From NCBI RefSeq assembly GCF_042477335.2, contig NC_091256.1:49493001-49557000 (forward strand): a stretch of 64,000 bases of DNA, in the 5' to 3' direction. The notes beneath the pieces were generated by a model that was not told where the DNA came from, ran no database searches, and worked only from the letters and a program-made list of their open reading frames with translations. Within the stretch, counting starts at the first letter, position 1; each line of letters opens with the position of its first letter. Both the position numbers and the translations under genes were made by a program. This DNA comes from Ovis canadensis. Its lineage: Eukaryota; Chordata; Mammalia; Artiodactyla; Bovidae. This document shows, one piece after another, positions 22,555 through 32,906 of this stretch.

Positions 22555-23120
22555 TCAACATAACAACTTATTGGTTGTCTACTACAGACTGTATATGTGG
22601 CAGGCACAGTAGATGATACAGAATGATTACAAGACTTGATACTTAACCTTGAATATTCAAGTTGATAAGACAGAAGGACGTGTCACATCCTGTGCTGGGA
22701 GCCTTTTGATACCATCTTACTCATTCCTCAGAGCAGTTCTCCAGGGGAGAAAAGTATCATCTCTAGGTTACAGGTGAAGAAGTTGAGGCTTAAAGAGGTT
22801 AAATACCATCTCACAATTATATACTGACAGAGTTTGTATTTGAACTTCTCTTCTTTCTGACTCTAGAATTGAAGCTATAAACCCTAAACTACTATATATT
22901 GTTCAATGGAGATTATTATCCATTCAATGTTATCCACTCCAGAAGTATGTAATAAGCATTTACTATATACTAGGTCCTGGCATAGACGCAGATACACAGG
23001 GTCTCTGTCTTCATACAGTTTCAAGTTTAACTGGAAAAGGAGGTATTTAACAGTAAATGCAATGACGATTATAAGGGAAAACTACAGGATGCTATTTAGG
23101 AGCGGTAACCAGGAACTTAT
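22555..23120 (-). mobile_element. L2 fragments flanking a MIR
   Basis: 22555-22690 and 22905-23120 carry antisense L2 3' text ('gtggcaggcacagtagatg', 'aagcatttactatatacta', 'ggtctctgtcttcatacag'). They lie on either side of the MIR at 22691-22900. Confidence 0.5.
22691..22900 (-). mobile_element. MIR SINE
   Basis: Antisense MIR: 'ggttacaggtgaagaagttg', 'aggcttaaagaggttaaata', 'gtttgtatttgaacttc'. Confidence 0.65.
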
Positions 23121-23164
23121 TTTGGTCTAAGGATTCAGGAAGTAGCCAAATCCTTCTAAAGTCA

Positions 23165-23335
23165 GGAACTTCACTTCCCAGCTGCAGGATCTGGGGAGAA
23201 TTACACTTCCTTATTTGCAAAATAATGACAATAACACCAGTTACAGATTTTGTGAAGGTTAAGAGATACAGTGTATGTAAAGCACAGAAACTGACAAAAA
23301 GTAACCACTCAATAATCGTTAATTAACAGCTATTT
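23165..23335 (+). mobile_element. MIR SINE
   Basis: Sense MIR: 'ccttatttgcaaaataatga', 'tgtgaaggttaagagataca', 'tgtaaagcacagaaactga' and 'ccactcaataat'. Confidence 0.65.
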
Positions 23336-23494
23336 AAAATTTTCATTCATATTTGGAGAAGGCAATAAGAATACACAAAAGCAGGGGTAAAACAGAGAAA
23401 AGAGCAGTAGGAGAAGGAAAATGCAGGGCAAAGCCCCTAAGCCAAGAGAGGCAAAGTATCACATAACTTGCTATAAGATCCAGTCCTGGAGAAG

Positions 23495-23690
23495 GTCCCC
23501 AACCTTACTGACAGCAGGGACCAGTTTCATAGAAGACAATTCTTCCACAGGCCTGGGGAAGGGGGATGGTTTCAGGATGATTCAAGTGCATTACACTTAT
23601 TATGCACTTTATTTCTATTATTATTACATCAGCTCTACCTCAGATCATCAGGCCTTAGATCTCAGAAGCTGGGGTCCCCTGCTGTAGAGA
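23495..23690. mobile_element. Short DNA transposon remnant (hAT-like)
   Basis: Starts 'ggtccccaaccttactg', includes 'gattcaagtgcattacactt' and ends 'ggggtcccctg', so the ends are roughly inverted. This matches a known mammalian non-autonomous DNA element with a deleted middle. Family name uncertain. Confidence 0.5.
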
Positions 23691-23867
23691 GCTCTGCCAG
23701 AGAAAGCTGGACAGGTAGGTGGGGACCACATCAAGCCTTCAAGTAAAGATGTTTATCTTTGTACAAAGGCAAATGAACCATCTAAAGGAATTTAAGACAA
23801 GAAGAGACTTGTTGAGATTCAAATTTTAAAAGACAACCCCAAGGGAGGGTGGAGACAATTTCTGTTT

Positions 23868-23929
23868 CATTTTATATACATATATATATACGGTGCCATT
23901 GCCTTCTCAGCTATATATATATATATATG
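23868..23929. repeat. (TA)n microsatellite with SINE scrap
   Basis: Two TA runs (to 23890 and from 23911) are separated by 'cggtgccattgccttctcag', which contains the reverse complement of the first 17 bases of Bov-A2. Confidence 0.75.
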
Positions 23930-23930
23930 T

Positions 23931-24142
23931 GATTTCCCTGGTGACTCAGACGGTAAAGCGTCTGCCTACAATGCTGGAGACCTAGGTTTGATCCTTGGGT
24001 CAGGAAGATCCTCTGGAGAAGGAAATGGCAACCCACTCCAGTACTCTTGCCTGGAAAACCCCATGGACGGAAAAGTCTGGTAGGCTACAGTCCGTGGGGT
24101 CACAAAGAGTCAGACACAACTGAGAATTCACCTTCACCTTCA
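23931..24142 (+). mobile_element. Bov-tA SINE, full length
   Basis: Complete Bov-tA from 'gatttccctggtgactcag' to 'ccttcaccttca'. TA-rich flanks (ctatatatatata, ctatacatatata) are a possible target duplication. A BovB in the same orientation follows directly. Confidence 0.93.
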
Positions 24143-24156
24143 CTATACATATATAG

Positions 24157-25318
24157 GCAAATTGCCAACATCCGATGGATGATTGAAAAAGCAAGGGAGT
24201 TCCAGAAAAACATCTATTTCTGTTTCATTGACTATGCCAAAGCCTTTGACTCTGTGGATCACAATCAACTGTGGAAAATTCTGAAAGAGATGGGAATACC
24301 AGACCACCTGACCTGCCTCTGGAGAAACCTATATGCAGGTCAGGAAGCAACAGTTAGAACTGCACATGGAACAACAGACTGGTTCCAAATAGGAAAAGGA
24401 GTATGTCAAGGCTGTATATTGTCACCCTGCTGATTTAACTTCTATGCAGAGTACATCATGAGAAACGCTGGGCTGGAAGAAGCACAAGCTGGAATCAAGA
24501 CTGCCGGGAGAAATATCAATAACCTCAGATATGCAGACAACACCACCCTTATGGCAGAAAGAGAGGAAGAGCTAAAGAGCCTCTTGATGAAAGTGAAAGA
24601 GGAGAGTGAAAAAGTTGGCTTAAAGCTCAACATTCAGAAAACGAAGATCATGGCATGCGGTCCCATCACTTCATGGCAGATAGATGGGGAAGGAGTGGAA
24701 ACAGTGTCAGACTTTATTTTTGGGGGCTCCAAAAGCACTGCGGATGGTGATTGCAGCAATGAAATTAAAAGATGCTTACTCCTTGGAAGGAGTTAGGACC
24801 AACCTAGACAGCATATTAAAAAGCAGAGACATTACTTTGCCAACAAAGGTCCGTCTAGTCAAGGCTATGGTTTTTCCTGTGGTCATGTATGGATGTGAGA
24901 ATTGGACTATAAAGGCCGAGCGCCGAAAAATTGATGCTTTTGAACTGCGGTGTTGGAGAAGACGCTTGAGAGTCCCTTGGACTGCAAGGAGATCCAACCA
25001 GTCCATCCTAAAGGAGATCAGTCCTGGGTGTTCATTGGAAAGACTGATGCTAAAGCTGAAACTCCAATACTTCGGCCACCTGATGTGAAGAGCTGACTCA
25101 CTGGAAAAGACACTGATGCTGGGAAAGATTGAGGGCCGGAGAAGGGGACGACCGAGGATGAGATGGCTGGATGGCATCACCAACTCGATGAACATGGGTT
25201 TGGTTGGACTCCGGGAATTGGTGATGGACAGGGAGGCCTGGCGTGCTGCGGTTCATGGGGTTGCAAAGAGTCGGACACAACTGAGCGGGCACGACTGAGC
25301 GACTGAACTGAACTGAAT
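24157..25318 (+). mobile_element. BovB LINE, 5' truncated
   Basis: Starts in the RT domain ('caaattgccaacatccg') and ends with 'gactgaactgaactgaattg'. A stop after 'tgtcaccctgc' (near 24432) and later frameshifts break the frame. The catalytic motif is mutated to YADN (24532-24543), so this copy lacks the second aspartate. It encodes no functional protein. Confidence 0.94.
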
Positions 25319-25326
25319 TGACATGA

Positions 25327-25538
25327 TTCCCTGGTGGCTCAGTGGTAAAGAATCTGCCTGCCAATGCAGGAGACTCAGATTCTATCCCTGGTCCAGAAAG
25401 ATTCCCCTGGAGAAGGAAATGGCAACCCACTGAAGTATTCTTGCCTGGGAAATCCCATGGACAGAGGAGGCTGTCAGGTGGGCTACAGTCTGTGGGGTCA
25501 CAAAGAGTGAGACAAGACCTTAGCAACTGAACAACAAC
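25327..25538 (+). mobile_element. Bov-tA SINE, full length
   Basis: Complete Bov-tA in sense orientation, eight bases after the BovB tail. Ends 'gcaactgaacaacaacta'. Confidence 0.92.
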
Positions 25539-25693
25539 TATATATGCATGTATGTGTGTGTAATAATTTCCAATTAGTTTGCACATGCAGCTTTAGTAAT
25601 TTCAGTGATGAATGTGTTACCTTGATTGTGGTAATAGTTTCACAGATATAAGTCAGATTTGATCAACTTTTACACTTTAAATGTATGCAGTAT

Positions 25694-25915
25694 GTGCATG
25701 CGTGCTAAGCCACTCAGCCATATCTGACTCTTTGTGACCCTATGGACTGTAGCTTGCCAGCCTCCTCTGTCCATGGGATTCTCCAGGCAAGAATACTGGA
25801 GTGGGTTGCCATGACCTTCTCCAGGGGATCTTCCCTACCCAGGAATCGAATGCATGTCTCTTATGTCTCCTGCATTGACATGTGTGTTCTTTACCACTGG
25901 CACCACCTGGGAAGC
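25694..25915 (-). mobile_element. Bov-tA SINE with target duplication
   Basis: Antisense Bov-tA. A perfect 11-bp duplication gtatgcagtat is at 25683-25693 and 25916-25926. Confidence 0.95.
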
Positions 25916-25964
25916 GTATGCAGTATATTTTATGTCAAATATACCTTTCACTTTGACCCAGCTT

Positions 25965-26250
25965 TCTGGAGCTATTAGTAATTGCCCTCCACTCCTCCTA
26001 GTAGCATATTGGACACCTTCTGACCTGGGGGGTTCATCTTCCAGTGTCATGATCTTTTTGCCCTTTCATACTGTTCATGGGGTTCTCATGGCAAGAATAC
26101 TGGAGTGGGTTGCCATGAACTTCAGCGGACCATGTTTTATCAGAACTCTCCTCTACGATCCATCCGTTTTGGGTGGCCCTGCACATAGCTTTATTGAGTT
26201 ACACAAGCCCCTTCGCCATGACAAGGTTGTGATCAATGACAGGGATTAAA
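25965..26250 (+). mobile_element. BovB 5' region fragment
   Basis: Sense BovB 5' text ('tagcatattggacaccttc', 'tcatactgttcatggggttc', 'aagaatactggagtggg'), with no RT region. Because BovB copies are usually 5' truncated, an isolated 5' piece implies a large deletion or rearrangement. Confidence 0.8.
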
Positions 26251-26324
26251 AATAATAAATTATTTTCTTAAAAAATAAGCAATTTTTATCAAAGATAGGA
26301 AGACAAATCAGCAGTGGCCAAAAT

Positions 26325-26500
26325 ACTCTACTTAGATGATGGATGCTGAGGGCTTAGATCATGATGGTGGCAACTGGAATGGAGAAAAAACTTGATGCTT
26401 CATTGGATATGGAGGGTATGAAGGATAAAGTCTGAAAGAGAAGAATCTGGGGATTTTCCAGATTACTAGTTTGAGCAAGCTAGGTAGATGGTGGTACTGC
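26325..26500 (-). mobile_element. L2 LINE fragment, antisense
   Basis: 'gatgatggatgctgagggct' and 'atcatgatggtggcaactgg' resemble antisense L2 text. Diverged. Confidence 0.45.
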
Positions 26501-27179
26501 AAGTTAAGTTCCCCAGACAAGAAACAAAAACTAGCATGCAGAACTTTAATTAGATTGCTCTTGAGATCAACACCAATGAAAGGGGGAGAAGAAAGCAGAA
26601 TTAGACCGAGAATTAGCTAGCCATTTGTGGAGCTCTAGAACAGAGATGGCCCTTCAAATAGCCCGCAGAGGAGGTGGAAAGGCCAGACCTTTACACCATC
26701 ACACCAATGGGACAAGAGGACGGAGGAACAGCCTTGGGCAAAGCAGCTCTCTTCAGATGAGGCAATCCCCAAAGAGGACTCATATCTGCAGGCCACTGCC
26801 AGCTAGCCATCTCTCAGGAACCGCAAAAATAAGTCATTAATTTGGGCTGCAGATATCAGGGTCCTCCACTGTTGGGGACCCTCTCACTGAGAGACACAGG
26901 ACACTTAGTTCTTAGACTGATAACAACTTTACATATAATGAAGGCACAAACAGCACTCAAGGAGGAGTCTATAAATAGTTTGATAACAAAGTCTAAATCT
27001 GATGGTTACAGAAGGGTTTTAGAAGCCTCACTTTCTGAAATCACACCACTGCAGGAAAAACTCTCCAATTTCTTAAGATGATAATGATGAAGTTTCTTTG
27101 GAAATAAAAATAATCTGAGGAGACTGACTCTGTCTACTCTCTGTTTCTCTCCATCCACACTATAGGATTCAAACCCACC
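26501..27179. other. No recognised gene
   Basis: Unassigned sequence. A small hairpin-forming 'ctctcactgagag' lies near 26881. No supported open frame. Confidence 0.45.
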
Positions 27180-27362
27180 TCCCCACCCCAAGCCCTGACT
27201 ACTCCTTTGATTATCATTCTAGCCTCCTAAAACAGTTGCTCCTATGCTCAGCCAACCTGTTCTCTACATTTCAAATGCTAACCATTTATACTAACTACTA
27301 ACCAGCAGCTAGCACAGTGCCTGGTGCATAGTACCTGCTCAATTAATACTTGTTGAAAGAAA
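27180..27362 (+). mobile_element. L2 LINE 3' end
   Basis: Ends 'cacagtgcctggtgcatagt' then 'gctcaattaatacttgttga', the standard L2 terminus. Confidence 0.65.
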
Positions 27363-27439
27363 AAAAATGACTAAGGAATAAGATACATTACACTGTATTC
27401 AATGTGTAATGCCACGAAAATTCATGAATTTCACCTAGA

Positions 27440-28262
27440 CTAAATAATATCCCAGTGTAAATTCATCCAAAGACTCCTCTTGCCCCTGGGGCAGAATCTG
27501 ACCCAGTCTATAAGGTCTTGGCAGTGTAGTCTCTGATCACCTCTGCACCTTTGCTTTTCACTCCTACCTCTCCTCTCTCTCCTTAAGTCCTCAGATATGC
27601 CATGTTCCCTTTGGTTTAGGGGTGTGTTTCCACATGACGTTTCCTCTGCCTGGGCCATTCTTCACCCTTCTCCATATACAAGCCAACTGCCTCTCTTTCC
27701 CTAAACACTGTCCCACCAAATATTGCCATACCTCCCCCATCACAGACACACACTCATCTTAACATACATCCACATATGTAGCTAATTCCTATACAGTGTT
27801 AGGATTCATGGTCCCTGACCAGCCCTCTCTGCAAATCTGGTTGAGGTGCCCATTCTTTCAGCTCACATGCTACCTTTTGATTCCCTCATCAGACCATTTA
27901 TCACCATTAATTAAAACTGCTTATAATTTTTTTAACCTCACCCCTTTCTTACCCCACTTGATTATATTCTCCCTGAGAGCAGGAGTTTGGACTGTCTTAT
28001 TCATTTTTATCTCCTTTGTGGCTGGCACTGTGCCTAGAATATCATGCATGCTCAGTCATGTCCAACTCTTTTTGACCCCATGGACTGTAGCCATCAGTCT
28101 CCTCTGTCCCTGGGATCTCCCAGGCAAGAATCCTGGAGGGGGTTTCCATTTCCTTCTCCAGAGTATCTTCCCAACTCAGTGATTAAACCTGCATCTCCTG
28201 CATTGGCAAGCGGATTCTGTATCACTGTGCCACCTGGTAAGTTCTTAATAAATATTTGTTGA
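27440..28262 (+). mobile_element. L2 LINE 3' half, split by Bov-tA
   Basis: Sense L2 text ('ctctgcctgggccattcttc', 'ctccctgagagcaggagttt', 'ggctggcactgtgcctag') breaks at about 28045 and resumes at 28240 with 'ttcttaataaatatttgttg'. The inserted Bov-tA separates the last 20 or so bases from the rest. Confidence 0.72.
28046..28239 (-). mobile_element. Bov-tA SINE inside L2
   Basis: Antisense Bov-tA from 'ctcagtcatgtccaactc' to the head 'actgtgccacctggtaa'. Confidence 0.92.
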
Positions 28263-28834
28263 AGGAAAAAGAAAGCATAACAAATATTAAATGTTATGTA
28301 TTAAAATCAAAGCAAAAAATACAGATTCATGATACACATCATGACATTTACAAATAGACAAATAGCAAATATGCCATTTAAGTAATGTATTAAGAATTCC
28401 CATTCCATTTATTTTCTGCTATCCACTTCAAAAAGGTGAATTATCCCCATGACAGGAGGTCATCTCATTGACCTCATGAAGTTCTATGCAACACTTACTT
28501 GCAAGAGTGATGTCAAGTCTTTAAAGCAAAATTCCCTCTAGGCTGATTTAGGGAAACTTTCTTCTAATACAAGGTGACAATAGTTAGTTATGATTTGTTA
28601 ACAATCCACTTCATCTTAATAAGCCCTTAGACCCTCAACTATTACCAGGGGTTTGCTGGCCAGCCCAGAAGTCACATTTTTTGCTAGAGAACAGGCAACA
28701 AGTTGTTGCTCCTTGTTTTTTTGCTCCATGGTACCTAGAAAAAACTTACCTTATGCAAATTTGAGTGAGCAAAAAGTAATGATAATCTTGAGCCCAAATT
28801 TTCTTTCATATTTTGACCTAAGATAAAGGTCAAG
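28263..28834. other. No recognised feature
   Basis: Unique-looking AT-rich sequence. Confidence 0.45.
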
Positions 28835-28964
28835 AAGCTTTCCTGGTGGCCCACTTCCCCTGCACTCCCAGAGCACTTCACCGCAGGGGCACAGGTTCAC
28901 TCCCTGGTCAGGGAATGAAGATCCTGCATGTTATGTAGTCTGGCAAAAAAAAAAAAAAAAAAAA
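28835..28964 (+). mobile_element. CHR SINE, short form
   Basis: Head 'gctttcctggtggccca', B-box-like 'ggttcactccctgg' and a 20-base A tail at about 28945-28964. Confidence 0.9.
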
Positions 28965-29534
28965 GTCAAAATGTCAAGCAAATAACTAGAACTTATATTT
29001 GCATGGTACCAAATAAACATAAATACTTTCTCATTACCTCCTCGTTTCATAACACTGGTAAAGCTGGATAATTAATTCATTGCTGAATTGTTGATTCAAC
29101 TTGAATTTTAAGGAGAATGACTGTGGATTTCACTCTCTAAATCAATAAGCTGGTTATTTCAATGTTTTTATTTGCATCAGACCAAATTACTGATGATGTA
29201 TTACTTAATGATTTTAAGCAACAGTATTTCTTGCTTTTGGTGTTGACCTTATAACAATGAAAAATATTTGTTCACACTTATTCTTTCTGTGCTTTGTAAA
29301 CAATCACTTTAAATCACGTCCTGTCGTTGAGTTGAGGGAGATTTCACTAGTAACGGTCATGTGGCATAATGCTCTACTGGCAAGAAAAGAGCCTAATCTA
29401 GTCAATGGCATCATCACTGTCCCTCTAGGTTAGACAGCAAGTGATGAAGAGATACAGTCCTTGAGTGAAGGGTCAGAGAAAGTATGCAAAGAGCCTTCCA
29501 GACAAGCTGGGAGAATGATATCAGCCTTGCTTGA
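28965..29534. other. No recognised feature
   Basis: Unique-looking sequence. No supported gene. Confidence 0.45.
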
Positions 29535-29685
29535 AGCTAGACCTAAGTTCAAATACCAACTCTAGCACCAATCAGCACTGTGAGCTCAAAGTAAGCCCCA
29601 GATCCTTTTGAGCACAGTTTTATTAACTGCATTGCAATCTGCCACGTAGAATGATACATGTAAACTAGCACATAATTGCACTCAT
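29535..29685 (+). mobile_element. MIR SINE
   Basis: Sense MIR text: 'aagttcaaataccaactct', 'tgagctcaaagtaagcccca'. Weakly conserved. Confidence 0.5.
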
Positions 29686-29686
29686 C

Positions 29687-29886
29687 TTACGGTAAAGCAT
29701 CTGTCTACAATGCAGGAGAGCCGGGTTCAATCCCTGGGTTGGGAAGATCCCCTGGAGAAGGAAATGGCAATCCACTCCAATACTATTGCCTGGAAAATCC
29801 CATGGACAGAGGAGCCTGGTAGGCTACAGTCCATAGGGTTGCAAAGAGTTGGACACGACTGAGCGACTTCACTTTCACTTTCACTT
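29687..29886 (+). mobile_element. Bov-tA SINE directly before BovB
   Basis: Bov-tA lacking the first bases of the head, from 'ttacggtaaagcatctgtc' to the tail 'cttcactttcactttcactt'. BovB of the same orientation begins at the next base. Confidence 0.92.
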
Positions 29887-31138
29887 ATACACTGGCAAAG
29901 TAATCCTCAGAATTCTCCAAGCCAGGCTTCAATAGTGTATGAATGGTGAACTTCCAGATATTCAAGCTGGATTTAGAAAGGGCAGAGAAACAAGAGATCA
30001 AATTGCCAACATCCGTTGGATCATCAAAAAAGCAAGAGTTCCAGAAAAACATCTACTTCTGCTTTATTGACTATGCCAAAGCCTTTGACTGTGTGGATCT
30101 CAACAAACTGTGGGAAATTCTTAAAGAGATGGGAATACCAAACCACCTGACCTGCCTCCTGAGAAATCTGTATGCAGGTCAAGAAGCAACAGTTAGAACT
30201 GGACATGCAACAGACTGGTTCCAAATCAGGAAAGCAGTATGTCAAGGCTGTATATTGTCACCCTGCTTTTTAACTTATATGCAGAGTACATCATGAGAAA
30301 TGCTGGACTGAATGAAGCACAAGCTGGAATCAAGATTGCCAGAAGAATATCAATAACCTCAGACATGCAGATGATACCACACTTATGGCAGAAAGCAAAG
30401 GAGAAATAAAAAGCCTCTTAATGAAAGTCAAAGAGGAAAGTGAAAAGGTTCGCTTAGAACTCAACATTCAGAAAACTAAGATTATGGCATTGGTCCCATC
30501 ACTTCATGGCAAATAGATGGGGAAACAATGGAAACAGTGACAGATTTTATTTTGGGCTCCAAAATCACTGCAGATGATGACTGCAGCCATGAAATTAAAA
30601 GACACTTGCTCCTTGGAAGAAAAGCTATGACCAACCTAGACAGCACATTAAAAAGCAGAGACATTACTTTGCCAACAAAGGTCTGTCTAGTCAAAGCTAT
30701 GGTTTTTCCAATAGTCATGTATGGATATGAGAGTTGGACTATAACGAAAGCTATGCCCAAGAATTGATGCTTTTGAATGGTGGTGTTGGAGAAGACTCTT
30801 GAGAGTCCCTTGGACTGCAAGGAGATCCAACCAGTCAATCCTAAAGGAAATCAGTCCTGAATATTCATTGGAGGGACTGGTGCTGAAGCTGAAACTCCAA
30901 TACTTTGGCCACCTGATGCAAAGAACTGACTCACTGGAAAAGACCCTGATGCTGGTAAAGACTGAAGGCAGAAGGAGAAGAGGACAACAGAGGATGAGAT
31001 GATTGGATGGCATTATTGACTTAATGGACATGAGTTTGAGTAAGCCTCAGGAGTTGCTGATGGACAGGGAAGCCTGGCATGCTGCAGTCCATGGGGTTGC
31101 AAAGAGTCAGACATGACTGTGTGACTGAACTGAACTGT
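29887..31138 (+). mobile_element. BovB LINE, 5' truncated
   Basis: Starts before the RT domain ('ttctccaagccaggcttcaa') and ends 'gtgactgaactgaactg'. An open frame at 29943-30296 covers part of the RT. A change to 'cagacatgcagatgat' (30361-30376) turns the YADD tyrosine into histidine, and the frame is broken by several small indels. Confidence 0.94.
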
Positions 31139-31221
31139 ATTAAAAGGATTTAGAATAGTGCTGGCCCCCATTAAGCATGTGATAATTTTTTTTAAGTTTT
31201 CATTGAATTTGTTACAATATT

Positions 31222-31341
31222 GCTTGTATTTTATGTTTTGCTTTTTGGTCACGAGGCATGTGGGATCCTGACTAAGGATTAAATCCATACGCCCTGCATT
31301 GGAAGATGAAGTCTTAACCACTGGACCACCAGGGAAGTCCC
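31222..31341 (-). mobile_element. CHR SINE, short form
   Basis: The reverse complement, with 'tgcattggaagatgaagtct' and the head 'ccactggaccaccagggaag'. Confidence 0.9.
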
Positions 31342-31539
31342 AGCATGTAATAATCTGCAGCTATACCAGGGTTATACGCAGTAGTTAATGCAGCACTAAC
31401 AGCCAAGTGAGAAACACAGCACTGATGTGTTCAGTTGCTGCCAGGGGCTCCTCAGGCCAAACTTCTTGGTTTTCTGCAACCTGGCTAACTCCTCAAGATT
31501 AAAAGAACCTTCTGTTTATCAGACAAGGCTCCCTTCCTC

Positions 31540-31740
31540 TTGCGTGCACACACGCTAAGTCACTTAAGTCATGTTCGACTTTTTGAGACCCAGGGGGCTG
31601 TAGCCCACCAGGCTCCTCTGTCCACAGGATTCTCCAAGCAAGAATACTGGAGTGGGTTGCTATGTCCCCCTCCAGGGGATCTTCCAGGCCCAGGGATCAA
31701 ACCCGTGTCTCTTATGTCTTGGCAGGTGAGTTAGCGGTCT
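31540..31740 (-). mobile_element. Bov-tA SINE
   Basis: Antisense Bov-tA with a diverged head ('ttggcaggtgagttagcggt'). Confidence 0.85.
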
Positions 31741-32000
31741 CCAGAAAGCACATCTTCTCAGCAGATCATAGAGATCAAAAAGAGACCTTAATGTGGAAGA
31801 ACTTTAGAACTAAGCTCTATGTCTCTGCTTCACTGTGGCCAGCATAGGGTAACTAACTGCCCCATTCTGCCCTGGACTGTTTCCTGGATCATGGGACCTT
31901 CAGTACTAACATCATGACAATCTCAGGCAAACTGAGATGACTTATCATCCTAGCATTTTCCAAGGTTGGGCAGGTGGCCTGATAATATGTAGCCTAACAA

Positions 32001-32134
32001 GTGGAGGGATGGTTAGCATTACTGACTAAATGAACAGTAATTTGAGCAAACTCCAGGAGATAGTGGAGGACAGAGGAGCCTGGCATCCATGAGGTTGCAA
32101 AGAGTCAGACATGACTTAAGTGATGGAACAACAA
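32001..32134 (+). mobile_element. BovB 3' tip, diverged
   Basis: 'gagcaaactccaggagatag' and 'cagagtcagacatgact'-type text end in 'gtgatggaacaacaa', the BovB 3' end. No coding capacity. Confidence 0.75.
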
Positions 32135-32559
32135 TAAATTTTATTAATCCTATAATGATTAACACTTTTCAATTAAAACTCTCATGTAGGTAATAATGAA
32201 CATTGAAATGAAGAGTTTCATTTCATTGCAATTTACCCAAGCTGTTGAAAACTTCTGAGAAGCTTTTTCTCAATTCTCTTTGAATCACTATTCCTCTTTT
32301 CTTAACAAAGTTAACAATGGTCCAATCCTTCGAGTATTGTGCTATTAATTCCCATTTGAAGCAATTAACTCACTGATACTCTCAGCAACACAAAGAACTA
32401 TTTCTGAAATAACTGTTTAATTAAGCCCAGCAGAAATAAGAATGGAGAATACAAAGAAACAGACTCTGAACTGGGCATGAAATTTTGTACCACATGGAAT
32501 TCTCTTCTTCTATAGAAGCCTAAAGGTTATTCAAAATATCTAGTTCTACTATCATGAAA
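32135..32559. other. No recognised feature
   Basis: Unique-looking AT-rich sequence. Confidence 0.45.
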
Positions 32560-32866
32560 CAATGCCATCTGCAGGAACTGTGGATGGATTAGAGATTATC
32601 ATACCAAGAGAAATTAAGTCAGAGAAATACAAATATCATATGCTATCACTTACATGTGGAATCTAAAAAAAGAAGCAAGTTAACTCATTTTCAAAGCAGA
32701 AATAGACTTAGACAAAACAAACATGATTACCACAGTGGAAGGGGTGGGGGAGGGATAAACTTGGAGTTTGGGATTAACAGATACATACTACTTTATATAA
32801 AATAGATAAAGGAACTATATCTTGTAATGGAACTATATCTTATAATGGAAAAGAATCTGAGAACAC

Positions 32867-32904
<38 letters not shown>
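32560..32904 (+). mobile_element. Ruminant L1 3' end with AT tail
   Basis: Sense L1 3' UTR ('atgtggaatctaaaaaaaga', 'ggagtttgggattaacagat', 'aaaagaatctgag'). It contains an 18-bp tandem duplication (32811-32828, 32829-32846) and runs into an 18-unit (AT)n at 32869-32904. Confidence 0.8.
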
Positions 32905-32906
<2 letters not shown>

